In this document: piece after piece, positions 19,062 to 27,213 of the stretch
Layout of the letters: each line of letters starts with the position of its first letter
Position numbering within the stretch: position 1 is the stretch's first letter
Assembly (NCBI RefSeq): GCF_002727065.1
Contig: NZ_PDVP01000009.1
Location: forward strand, 124,001-188,000
Reading direction: 5' to 3'
Length of the DNA stretch: 64,000 nucleotides
Source: Zhengella mangrovi
GTDB lineage: Bacteria > Pseudomonadota > Alphaproteobacteria > Rhizobiales > Rhizobiaceae
Program-made: the position numbers and the translations under genes
The notes under the pieces: generated by a model
The model's database searches: none
Seen by the model: the letters and a program-made list of their open reading frames with translations, nothing else
Told to the model about the DNA's origin: nothing

Positions 19062-20537
19062 TCAGCCGTGATTGAACACGATCGTCTTGGTGGCCGACAT
19101 GTCGTAGAGGGCCTCGAAGCCCTTTTCACGACCGTGGCCCGATTTCTTGAAGCCGCCGAAGGGCAGCTCGATACCGCCGCCGGCGCCATAACCATTGACG
19201 AAGACCTGACCGGCACGGACCCGCTTGGCGACACGGTGCTGGCGGCCGCCATCGGCGGTCCAGACGCCCGCCACAAGTCCGTACTCCGTGCTGTTGGCCA
19301 GGCGGATTGCCTCTTCCTCGCCGTCGAAGGCGAACAGCGACAGGACCGGGCCGAAGACCTCTTCCTGGGCGACGGCGGCATGCGGATCGACCGTGCCGAA
19401 CAGGGCCGGCGCCGTGTAATAGCCGCCGGCGGGCGCATCGGGCGACACGGTGCCCCGGGCAAGCACCGGCACGCCGGCCTCCTCGGCGGCGGCGATGAAG
19501 CCGGCCACCCGGTCACGCTGCCTGGCGTTGATCATCGGCCCGAGGTCGAGGTCGGCCTCGTGCGGTCCGGCGACCAGTGCGGCGAACCGCGCGGCCAGCG
19601 CCGCGGCGACCTGTTCGTAGACCGGTTTCTCGATCAGGATGCGGCTGCCGGCCGAGCATGTCTGGCCGCCATTCTGGATGATGGCGTTGACGAGCACCGG
19701 CAGCGCGGCTTCGAGGTTGGCGTCGGCGAAGACGATCTGCGGCGACTTGCCGCCCAGTTCCATGGTCACACCGCGATTATTGACGGCGGCGGCCTGCTGG
19801 ATGCGCGTGCCGGTCAGCGTCGAGCCGGTAAAAGTGACGTAATCGACGCCGGGATGGCCCGAGAGCGCCGCGCCGGCGGTGTGGCCATAGCCGGTGACGA
19901 CGTTGAAGACGCCTTCGGGGAAGCCCGCCTCCAGTGCCAGTTCGGCGATGCGGATCGCCGTCATGGAGGCATCCTCGGCCGGCTTGATGACCAGCGTGTT
20001 GCCCATGGCGAGCGCCGCGCCGGCGACGCGGGCCATGATCTGCAGCGGGTAGTTCCACGGGATGATGCCGGCCACGACGCCGTGCGGCTCGCGCAGAGTC
20101 AGTGCCGTGTAGCCGTCGAGAAACGGGATGGTGTCGCCGTGAATCTTGTCGCCGGCCCCGCCGTAGAATTCATAGTAGCGCATGGTGGCGGTGACGTCGG
20201 CCTTGCCCTGGCGCACCGGCTTGCCCGTGTCGCGACTTTCCATGGCCGCCAGTTCATCGCCGTTTTGCTCGACGAGGTGGAAGAGGCGCGTCAGCAGGCG
20301 GCCGCGCTCGACGGCGGGCATGCGGCTCCACGGCCCCTGGTCGAAGGCCCTGCGGGCCGCCGCCACGGCGCGATCGACATCGGTCTCGCCGGATGCCGGA
20401 ATGGTGGCGAACGGCTTTCCGTCGGAGGGGCAGACCACGTCGATGCGCTCTCCCGACACGGCATCGACACGTTTCCCGTCGATGATGTTCATGAACGCGA
20501 TGCCTTCTGCGACCGTCGTTGCGGAATGGGCGCCCAT
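19062..20537 (-). CDS. NAD(P)-dependent aldehyde dehydrogenase
   Basis: 491-residue aldehyde dehydrogenase. The cofactor segment IIPWNYPLQ is near residue 160, the general base E260 is in MELGGKSPQ, the nucleophile C294 is in GGQTCSAGS, and the C-terminal PFGGFKKSGHGREKG is typical of the betaine-aldehyde/PuuC-like branch. It oxidises an aldehyde to the acid. It is first of a three-gene minus-strand group with an SDR and a KAS III-like enzyme. Since a PuuB-like oxidase lies 2 kb away, oxidation of gamma-glutamyl-aminobutyraldehyde is plausible, but the SDR/KAS partners point to another pathway too. An in-frame ATG at residue 16 (MNIIDGK) is an alternative start. Confidence 0.88.
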   Translation of the reverse strand: MGAHSATTVAEGIAFMNIIDGKRVDAVSGERIDVVCPSDGKPFATIPASGETDVDRAVAAARRAFDQGPWSRMPAVERGRLLTRLFHLVEQNGDELAAMESRDTGKPVRQGKADVTATMRYYEFYGGAGDKIHGDTIPFLDGYTALTLREPHGVVAGIIPWNYPLQIMARVAGAALAMGNTLVIKPAEDASMTAIRIAELALEAGFPEGVFNVVTGYGHTAGAALSGHPGVDYVTFTGSTLTGTRIQQAAAVNNRGVTMELGGKSPQIVFADANLEAALPVLVNAIIQNGGQTCSAGSRILIEKPVYEQVAAALAARFAALVAGPHEADLDLGPMINARQRDRVAGFIAAAEEAGVPVLARGTVSPDAPAGGYYTAPALFGTVDPHAAVAQEEVFGPVLSLFAFDGEEEAIRLANSTEYGLVAGVWTADGGRQHRVAKRVRAGQVFVNGYGAGGGIELPFGGFKKSGHGREKGFEALYDMSATKTIVFNHG

Positions 20538-20717
20538 CTGTAACCTCCCGTCATGGCGGCCGGTCCTCCCGGCCGTGAGCGAGCGACTTGAAACCCTTGC
20601 CCCCGGCCTGTCAAGCCAAGGCGGCGCATCTGCCCGGAGGGAATTTCCCTGCGCCGGGGTCTGTTCTTTTTAAATCGATTAGATTATAGAGAAACCAGTG
20701 TTCACGAGCGGACCATC

Positions 20718-22190
20718 ATGACCAGCACGATCATTCCCGTCGATCCTTTCGACTTCGTCATCTTCGGCGCCACGGGCGACCTTGCCGAGCGCAAGCTGCT
20801 GCCGGCCCTCTACCAGCGGCAGCGCGACGGACAGTTTTCCGAGCCAAGCCGAATCATCGGCGCGTCGCGCTCCGCGATGAGCGACGATGAGTTCCGCGCC
20901 CATGCCCGGCGCGCGCTGGAACAGTTCGTCGGCGAGAAGGAAAGGGACGAGGCGGAGATCGCCCGCTTCCTGGAGCGTATCTCCTACGTCCCGGTGGATG
21001 CCACGGGCAGCAACGGCTGGCAGGAACTGGCCGCCCGGCTAGGCGAACCGGACCGCATCCGCGCCTTCTACCTGGCCGTCGGCCCCTCCCTGTTCGGCCA
21101 CATCGCCCAGCACATCAAGGACTACGGGCTGGCCAACGAGAAGACGCGGATCGTCGTGGAAAAGCCGATCGGGCGCGACCTCGCCTCGGCGCGCGCGCTC
21201 AACGACACGATCGGATCGGTCTTCAGCGAAAGCCAGATCTTCCGCATCGACCACTATCTCGGCAAGGAGACGGTCCAGAACCTGATGGCACTGCGCTTTG
21301 CCAACGCGCTCTACGAGCCGCTTTGGAACTCGGCGCATATCGACCACGTACAGATCACGGTGGCCGAAAGCGTGGGGCTGGAGCAGCGCGCGGGCTATTA
21401 CGACAAGGCCGGCGCCCTGCGCGACATGGTGCAGAACCACCTGATGCAGCTTCTCTGCCTGGTGGCCATGGAGCCGCCGTCCTCCATCGACGCCGATTCG
21501 ATGCGCGACGAGAAGCTCAAGGTCCTGCGTTCGCTGGTGCCGCTGGACGGCGTCGACGTGAGCCGGCACACCGTGCGCGGGCAGTACCGCGCGGGCGCCT
21601 CGTCCGGCGGGGCGGTGTCCGGCTACCTGGAGGAACTCGGCGACCCCGGGAGCACGACGGAAACCTTCGTCGCGATCAAGGCGGAAATCGCCAACTGGCG
21701 CTGGGCGGGCGTGCCCTTCTACCTGCGCACCGGCAAGCGCCTGGCCTCGCGGGTGTCGGAAATCGTGGTGCAGTTCAAGCCGGTTCCCCATTCCATCTTC
21801 GAGCCGGCGGCCGGGATCGTGCATGCCAACCAGCTGGTCATCCGGCTGCAGCCGGACGAGGGCGTGAAGCAGTGGATCATGATCAAGGATCCGGGTCCGG
21901 GAGGGATGCGGCTTCGCCACGTTCCCCTCGACATGAGCTTTGCGCAATCCTTCAATGTCCGTCATCCTGATGCCTATGAACGGCTGGTGATGGATGTCGT
22001 GCGCGGCAACCAGACGCTGTTCATGCGGCGCGACGAGGTGGAGGCCGCATGGCGCTGGATCGACCCGATCCTGGAAGCCTGGGCGGACCGGCCCGACGAC
22101 GTGCATGGCTATACCGCGGGCACGTGGGGGCCATCGGCCTCGATCGGCCTCATCGAAAGGGACGCACGCACATGGCACGAGAGCATCTAG
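20718..22190 (+). CDS. zwf: Glucose-6-phosphate 1-dehydrogenase
   Basis: Oxidises glucose 6-phosphate to 6-phosphogluconolactone with reduction of NAD(P), entering the Entner-Doudoroff and oxidative pentose routes. At 490 residues it has the usual length. The nucleotide-binding GATGDL motif is at residues 17-22 and the substrate signature RIDHYLGKE near residue 177 contains the catalytic Lys/His region. It leads the zwf-pgl-edd operon. An AT-rich stretch at 20668-20695 before the gene probably holds the promoter. Confidence 0.97.
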   Translation: MTSTIIPVDPFDFVIFGATGDLAERKLLPALYQRQRDGQFSEPSRIIGASRSAMSDDEFRAHARRALEQFVGEKERDEAEIARFLERISYVPVDATGSNGWQELAARLGEPDRIRAFYLAVGPSLFGHIAQHIKDYGLANEKTRIVVEKPIGRDLASARALNDTIGSVFSESQIFRIDHYLGKETVQNLMALRFANALYEPLWNSAHIDHVQITVAESVGLEQRAGYYDKAGALRDMVQNHLMQLLCLVAMEPPSSIDADSMRDEKLKVLRSLVPLDGVDVSRHTVRGQYRAGASSGGAVSGYLEELGDPGSTTETFVAIKAEIANWRWAGVPFYLRTGKRLASRVSEIVVQFKPVPHSIFEPAAGIVHANQLVIRLQPDEGVKQWIMIKDPGPGGMRLRHVPLDMSFAQSFNVRHPDAYERLVMDVVRGNQTLFMRRDEVEAAWRWIDPILEAWADRPDDVHGYTAGTWGPSASIGLIERDARTWHESI

Positions 22191-22921
22191 CCGAATCATC
22201 CCCGCCGGCGGGCAAGAGCTGGCACGAGTTCGCCGGGCCGGATGCGCTGGCGCGCACGCTGGCACGCCGCGTTGCCGGTGTCCTGTCGCTGGCGGTCGAG
22301 CAGAACGGCCACGCCACGCTGGCCGTCTCCGGCGGATCCACGCCGGCCCGCTTCTTCGACTGCCTGGCCGACGAACCGATCGCCTGGAACAAGGTCACCG
22401 TGACGCTGGTGGACGAGCGCTTCGTGCCGATGTCGTCCAACCGTTCCAACGCCAAGCTGGTGACCATGCGCCTGCTGCAGAAGGCCGCGGCACGCGCCTG
22501 CTTCGAAGGGCTCTACGAAGCGCAGGACACGGTGGAGCAGGCCGCGCTGGCGGCGAACGCACGGCTGATGCACATGATCCCGCCGCCCTTCGACGTGGTC
22601 GTACTCGGCATGGGAACGGATGGCCATACGGCCTCCTTCTTCCCGGATGCGGCCGAACTGAAGAGCCTGCTCGATCCGGCGGCCGAGCCGGCCGTGCGCC
22701 CGGTGCATGCGCAGAGCGCCGACGAGGACCGCCTGACCTGGAACCTGGCTGCGCTGACCGGAACCTCGCTGCTCGTCCTGCATATCGAGGGACTGGAGAA
22801 GAAGGACGTCCTGCTCAAGGCGACCGAAACCGGCGCCGAAAGCGGGCTGCCCATCGCCGCCATTTTCGAACACGCGAAATCGCCCGTGCAGATCTACTGG
22901 TCGCCGGGCGGAAAGGCCTGA
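22172..22921 (+). CDS. pgl: 6-phosphogluconolactonase
   Basis: Hydrolyses 6-phosphogluconolactone to 6-phosphogluconate, 249 residues. Motifs include [13 protein letters not shown] (phosphate loop), [12 protein letters not shown] and [16 protein letters not shown], all diagnostic of the DevB/Pgl type. I chose the ATG at 22172, 19 bases inside the end of zwf; the frame is open further upstream but that part lacks homology. The overlap implies translational coupling with zwf. edd follows after 4 bases. Confidence 0.96.
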   Translation: MAREHLAESSPPAGKSWHEFAGPDALARTLARRVAGVLSLAVEQNGHATLAVSGGSTPARFFDCLADEPIAWNKVTVTLVDERFVPMSSNRSNAKLVTMRLLQKAAARACFEGLYEAQDTVEQAALAANARLMHMIPPPFDVVVLGMGTDGHTASFFPDAAELKSLLDPAAEPAVRPVHAQSADEDRLTWNLAALTGTSLLVLHIEGLEKKDVLLKATETGAESGLPIAAIFEHAKSPVQIYWSPGGKA

Positions 22922-22925
22922 CACC

Positions 22926-24746
22926 ATGACTGCTGCCCAGACGATCCAAACCGTGACCGACCGCATCCGCGAGCGCTCCCGGCCCGGGCGGGAGGCCTAC
23001 CTGGCGCGCCTCGACGCGGCCGCCGACCAGGGTGTCCACCGCTCCGTTCTGGGCTGCGCCAACCTGGCGCATGGCTTTGCCGCCTGCGGGGTCGCCGACA
23101 AGGCGGCCCTGGCCGGGGACGTGGTGCCGAACCTCGGCATCATCACGGCCTACAACGACATGCTGTCGGCGCACCAGCCGTTCGAGACCTACCCGGCACT
23201 GATCCGCGAAGCGGCACGGGAAGCCGGCGGCGTGGCGCAGGTCGCCGGCGGGGTGCCGGCCATGTGCGACGGTGTGACCCAGGGCCAGCCCGGCATGGAA
23301 CTGTCGCTTTTCTCGCGCGACGTCATCGCCATGTCGGCGGCGGTCGGCCTGTCGCACAACATGTTCGACGCGGCCGTCTTCCTCGGTGTCTGTGACAAGA
23401 TCGTGCCCGGGCTGACCATCGCGGCGCTGACCTTCGGCCACCTGCCCTGCATCTTCGTCCCGGCCGGCCCGATGACCTCCGGCCTGGCCAACGACGAGAA
23501 GGCGCGGGTGCGCCAGCTCCATGCTGAGGGCAAGGTGGGCCGCGAAGAACTGCTGGAAGCGGAATCGAAATCCTACCACGGACCCGGCACCTGCACCTTC
23601 TACGGCACGGCCAATTCCAACCAGATGCTGATGGAGATCATGGGCCTGCACACGCCGGGCTCCTCCTTCATCAATCCCGGCACGCCGCTGCGCGACGCGC
23701 TGACGCGCGAAGCGGCCAGGCGCGCGCTCGCCATCACGCGGCTCGGCAACGAATTCACGCCGGTCGGGCGCATGATCGACGAGCGTTCGATCGTCAACGG
23801 CGTGGTCGGCCTGAATGCGACGGGTGGATCGACCAACCACACGATCCACCTGATCGCGATGGCCGCGGCGGCCGGCATCAAGCTGACGTGGCAGGACATT
23901 TCCGACATCTCGGACGTCACGCCGCTGCTGGCGAGGGTCTATCCCAACGGGCTGGCCGACGTGAACCACTTCCATGCCGCCGGCGGCATGGGCTACCTCA
24001 TCGGACAGCTGCTGTCGGCCGGGCTGCTGCACGATGACGTGCAGACGGTCTGGGGCCAGGGGCTGGACGCCTACGTGATCGAACCGCGGCTCGGCGACAA
24101 CGGAACGGTGGTGCGCGAGCGGGCGCCGGCGACCAGCCATGACGCCAAGGTCCTGTCCACCGCGGCCGCGCCCTTTCAGCCGACCGGCGGCCTGTGCCTG
24201 CTGGAAGGCAATCTCGGCGAGGCGATCATCAAGGTATCCGCCGTGAAACCGGACCGCCACGTGGTGGAGGCCCCGGCCATCGTTTTCGACAGCCAGGAAG
24301 ACCTCCAGGTCGCGTTCAAGGCGGGCAGGCTGAACCGCGATTTCGTGGCCGTGATCCGCTACCAGGGGCCGAAGGCGAACGGCATGCCGGAGTTGCACAA
24401 GCTTACGCCGCCGCTTGGCGTGCTGCAGGACAAGGGCTTCAAGGTGGCGCTCGTCACGGACGGGCGCATGTCCGGGGCATCAGGCAAGGTGCCGGCCGCC
24501 ATCCACGTCACGCCGGAGGCGCTCGACGGCGGCCCGATCGGCAAGATCCGCGACGGCGACATGATCGCGCTGGATGCGGTGGAAGGAACGCTCAACGTGC
24601 TGGTTCCGGCCGAGGAACTGGCCGCCCGCGAAACCACGGTGCCGGACCTTTCGGGCAACGAGCACGGCATGGGGCGGGAGCTTTTCGCCGCCTTCCGGCG
24701 CGTCGCGGGACGGGCCGACGCGGGCGCGACCGTTTTCGACGGGTGA
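22926..24746 (+). CDS. edd: 6-phosphogluconate dehydratase
   Basis: Iron-sulfur dehydratase of the Entner-Doudoroff pathway, 606 residues. It converts 6-phosphogluconate to 2-keto-3-deoxy-6-phosphogluconate. IlvD/Edd family motifs are present: [23 protein letters not shown] (a cluster Cys), CDKIVPGL (second Cys), [14 protein letters not shown] (third Cys) and [16 protein letters not shown]. No eda aldolase gene follows, so the KDPG aldolase is encoded elsewhere. Last gene of the zwf-pgl-edd operon. Confidence 0.97.
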   Translation: MTAAQTIQTVTDRIRERSRPGREAYLARLDAAADQGVHRSVLGCANLAHGFAACGVADKAALAGDVVPNLGIITAYNDMLSAHQPFETYPALIREAAREAGGVAQVAGGVPAMCDGVTQGQPGMELSLFSRDVIAMSAAVGLSHNMFDAAVFLGVCDKIVPGLTIAALTFGHLPCIFVPAGPMTSGLANDEKARVRQLHAEGKVGREELLEAESKSYHGPGTCTFYGTANSNQMLMEIMGLHTPGSSFINPGTPLRDALTREAARRALAITRLGNEFTPVGRMIDERSIVNGVVGLNATGGSTNHTIHLIAMAAAAGIKLTWQDISDISDVTPLLARVYPNGLADVNHFHAAGGMGYLIGQLLSAGLLHDDVQTVWGQGLDAYVIEPRLGDNGTVVRERAPATSHDAKVLSTAAAPFQPTGGLCLLEGNLGEAIIKVSAVKPDRHVVEAPAIVFDSQEDLQVAFKAGRLNRDFVAVIRYQGPKANGMPELHKLTPPLGVLQDKGFKVALVTDGRMSGASGKVPAAIHVTPEALDGGPIGKIRDGDMIALDAVEGTLNVLVPAEELAARETTVPDLSGNEHGMGRELFAAFRRVAGRADAGATVFDG

Positions 24747-24932
24747 CCGCCGGCGGAGTGGGAAAAGGTTTACCATTCGTTAGCCCTCACTCATTAACCT
24801 TTGGCGCGGACGGGCCATTCCAGCCGGCGCATGAGGCGCTGCGCTCCGTCCGGCGCTTGGCACAAGCATGTCCGACCTATCCTGACCGCCCGGGCGACCC
24901 GTTTCGCCCACAGGGAGCACGGAGACTGCACG
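24747..24932. other. Gap between edd and a membrane-protein gene
   Basis: 186 bases. A GTTTACCATTCGTTAG-like AT-richer patch near 24770-24800 could hold a promoter for the next gene. No hairpin with a T-tail was found after edd. Confidence 0.35.
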
Positions 24933-25535
24933 ATGGCAGCCAAGAAGCCTGCAAAGCCGGAAAAGGACAAGAAGAGCAAGGCCGGCGGCGGTGGCGGCGG
25001 CATCATGGCTCTCCTGCCGAAGCTCCTGGGTGCCCTGTCGGTGGTTTCCGGCGGCGTGCTTCTTGCCGGGCTCTACGACGTCGGGCACATGGGTCTCGTG
25101 CACATGGTGGAAGGCTTCGCGATCGCGCTGGTGCCGCTCTACCTCGTCGGATCGCTCGCGGCCATCTTCATGGGCGGCAAGGCACCGGCGGCCGTGGCGG
25201 GCGGTGAAGAAGGCGGCGCGATGGCCGAGCAGTTCCAGGACCTGCAGAGCAAGATGAATGCGCGGCTGTCGTCGTTCCAGACCACGCTCGACATGATGAC
25301 GGGGCAGGACTACGAGAAGCTGGTTGCCGAGAACAAGGACCTGAAGGCCGCGCTCGACGCCATCCACGCCGCCGAGAAGGAACAAATCGACCAGCAGGTC
25401 GAGCGGCTGCGCGCCAAGAACGCGGAACTGGAAGAGCAGATCCGCAAATGGGCGATCCAGTCGGTCAACAAGGCGATCACAGGCGACGCCGAAGGCGACG
25501 GCGACAACGGCAACTCGGTCAACGAAGCCGCCTGA
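24933..25535 (+). CDS. Coiled-coil membrane protein, function unknown
   Basis: A 200-residue protein with a recognisable architecture but no known family. It has a Lys/Pro-rich basic N-terminus (1-18), a run of six glycines (18-23), two membrane helices (about 29-48 and 60-80), then a long charged helix likely to form a coiled coil (about 98-172) and an acidic, Asp/Asn-rich tail. A GGAGA ribosome site precedes the ATG at 24933. It lies between edd and mntR with its own upstream and downstream gaps, so it is probably a single-gene unit. A scaffold or envelope role is only a guess. Confidence 0.7.
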   Translation: MAAKKPAKPEKDKKSKAGGGGGGIMALLPKLLGALSVVSGGVLLAGLYDVGHMGLVHMVEGFAIALVPLYLVGSLAAIFMGGKAPAAVAGGEEGGAMAEQFQDLQSKMNARLSSFQTTLDMMTGQDYEKLVAENKDLKAALDAIHAAEKEQIDQQVERLRAKNAELEEQIRKWAIQSVNKAITGDAEGDGDNGNSVNEAA

Positions 25536-25714
25536 CAGGAACGTCCTTTCCAAAGACAAGCGGTTGCGCATCCTTCCCCGGGGCACGGCGACCTTTCGCC
25601 GCCCGGACGGAAAGACAATGCCATTTGCAATTTATAGCCATGGCTGTACTTTTTGACCCGTCTTGAACACGGTCTGCGGCCGAACCCCGGCCCGGACGAA
25701 CCACGGCAGGCACG
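25536..25714. promoter_or_regulatory. Upstream region of mntR
   Basis: 179 bases with no gene. An AT-rich block at about 25618-25665, containing TTGCAA followed 16 bases later by TACTTT, may be the mntR promoter. No manganese-box consensus was recognised with confidence. Confidence 0.35.
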
Positions 25715-26152
25715 ATGGGCGATCAGAACGACACGGACAGGGATCCCTCCGAGGGCGCCAAGCGCTTCAGCCGCGCCCGCACCGCGCAGGCCAGCGCCCT
25801 GCTCGAGGACTATACCGAACTGATCGACGACCTGATGACGGAGTTCGGCGAAGCCCGGACCACGGACATCGCCCGGCACATGGGCGTCACTCACCCGACC
25901 GCCACCAAGGCCATCGCGCGGCTCAAACGCGAGGGACTTGCCGTCTCGCGGCCCTATCGCGGGGTCTTCCTGACCGAAGCCGGAACCGCCATGGCGGCGC
26001 GGGCGCGCGAACGTCACCGGGTGGTCGTGGACCTGCTGGTCGCCGTCGGCGTGCCGGCGGATGCCGCGGAGATGGACGCGGAAGGCATGGAGCACCACGT
26101 TTCGCGACGCACGCTCGAAGCCTTCAAGGCCTTCCTGAAGGCCCGCGGCTAG
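25715..26152 (+). CDS. mntR: Manganese-responsive regulator MntR (DtxR family)
   Basis: DNA-binding repressor that senses intracellular manganese and shuts off Mn uptake genes, 145 residues. The winged helix-turn-helix lies at about residues 47-74 (TDIARHMGVTHPTATKAI). The dimerisation and metal-binding part follows, with candidate ligands in ERHR near 98-102 and in GMEHH near 124-128. The length and lack of an SH3-like domain match the proteobacterial MntR type. No mntH or sitABCD gene is adjacent, so targets are elsewhere. Confidence 0.9.
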   Translation: MGDQNDTDRDPSEGAKRFSRARTAQASALLEDYTELIDDLMTEFGEARTTDIARHMGVTHPTATKAIARLKREGLAVSRPYRGVFLTEAGTAMAARARERHRVVVDLLVAVGVPADAAEMDAEGMEHHVSRRTLEAFKAFLKARG

Positions 26153-26212
26153 GGAACCTGCGACATTCCTGATGCCAGGCCGTCCTCCACTTTCCCGGTC
26201 CGGCTCCCAGTC

Positions 26213-27112
26213 TCAGAAGCGGGGAACCTCGACGCCGGCCTTGCGGCAGGCGGAGGTGAGCGTGTTGGCCATCAGCATGGAGATGGTCATCGGACCGACA
26301 CCGCCCGGAACCGGCGTGATCGCGCTGGCGACATCGCTGGCCTCGGCATAGGCGACATCGCCGACAAGGCGCGTCTTGCCCTCGCCCTTCTCCGGGGCGG
26401 GGATGCGGTTGATCCCGACATCAATGACCGTCGCGCCGGGCTTGACCCAGTCGCCACGGACCATCTCCGGGCGGCCGACGGCAGCGACGAGGATATCAGC
26501 CGTGCGGCAGAGCGCCGGCAGATCCTTCGTCCGGCTGTGGGCGATGGTGACCGTGCAGTTGGCGGCCAGCAGCAGGCTGGCCATCGGCTTGCCGACGATG
26601 TTGGAGCGGCCGACGACGACGGCGTTGAGGCCGGACAGGTCGGCGCCCAGGGTCCGCTCGATCAGGATCATGGAGCCGGCCGGGGTGCAGGGAACGAAGG
26701 CCTGATCCAGTTCGCCGGTGGCGAGGCGGCCGACATTGATGAAGTGGAAGCCGTCGACGTCCTTGTCCGGGTCGATCGCCTGGATGACCTTGCCGGAGTC
26801 GATGTGGGCGGGAAGCGGAAGCTGGACGAGGATGCCATGGATGGACGGATCGGCGTTCAGGTCGGCAATCAGCGCCAGCAGGTCGATTTCGGCAGTGGTC
26901 TCCGGCAGGTCGTGCTGAACCGAGTGGAATCCGCATTCCTTGGCGCGCTTGGACTTGGAAGCCACGTAGACCCTGGATGCCGGATCCTCGCCGACGATGA
27001 CCACGGCCAGGCCCGGCGTCACGCCGGTCTTCGCGATCAGGTTGGCGGTCTCCGCCTTGACCTTCGCCGCCACATCGGCCGCAACGGCCTTTCCGTCGAT
27101 GATGGTTCCCAT
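26213..27112 (-). CDS. folD: Bifunctional methylenetetrahydrofolate dehydrogenase/cyclohydrolase
   Basis: Interconverts 5,10-methylene-, methenyl- and 10-formyl-tetrahydrofolate, 299 residues, cytoplasmic. Family signatures are [15 protein letters not shown] with the catalytic Lys, [25 protein letters not shown] and the C-terminal [15 protein letters not shown]. Stand-alone gene convergent with mntR. Metabolically it complements the glycine cleavage system at 37.7-42.0 kb, which feeds methylene-THF. Confidence 0.97.
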   Translation of the reverse strand: MGTIIDGKAVAADVAAKVKAETANLIAKTGVTPGLAVVIVGEDPASRVYVASKSKRAKECGFHSVQHDLPETTAEIDLLALIADLNADPSIHGILVQLPLPAHIDSGKVIQAIDPDKDVDGFHFINVGRLATGELDQAFVPCTPAGSMILIERTLGADLSGLNAVVVGRSNIVGKPMASLLLAANCTVTIAHSRTKDLPALCRTADILVAAVGRPEMVRGDWVKPGATVIDVGINRIPAPEKGEGKTRLVGDVAYAEASDVASAITPVPGGVGPMTISMLMANTLTSACRKAGVEVPRF

Positions 27113-27213
27113 GTCTGCCCGTCCTTCATGTTGCCTGGCGGGAGCCAGTTAGCACTTCCGGAGAGCGGTTTCATCTCCCGATTGCGACACATGGCTTTCG
27201 TTTCAAGCCACGA

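Noticed and set aside
27178-27213. Short stem (TGGCTT with complement) after the GumC-type gene
   Set aside because: Only 6 bp and no T-run on the minus strand, so not called a terminator.
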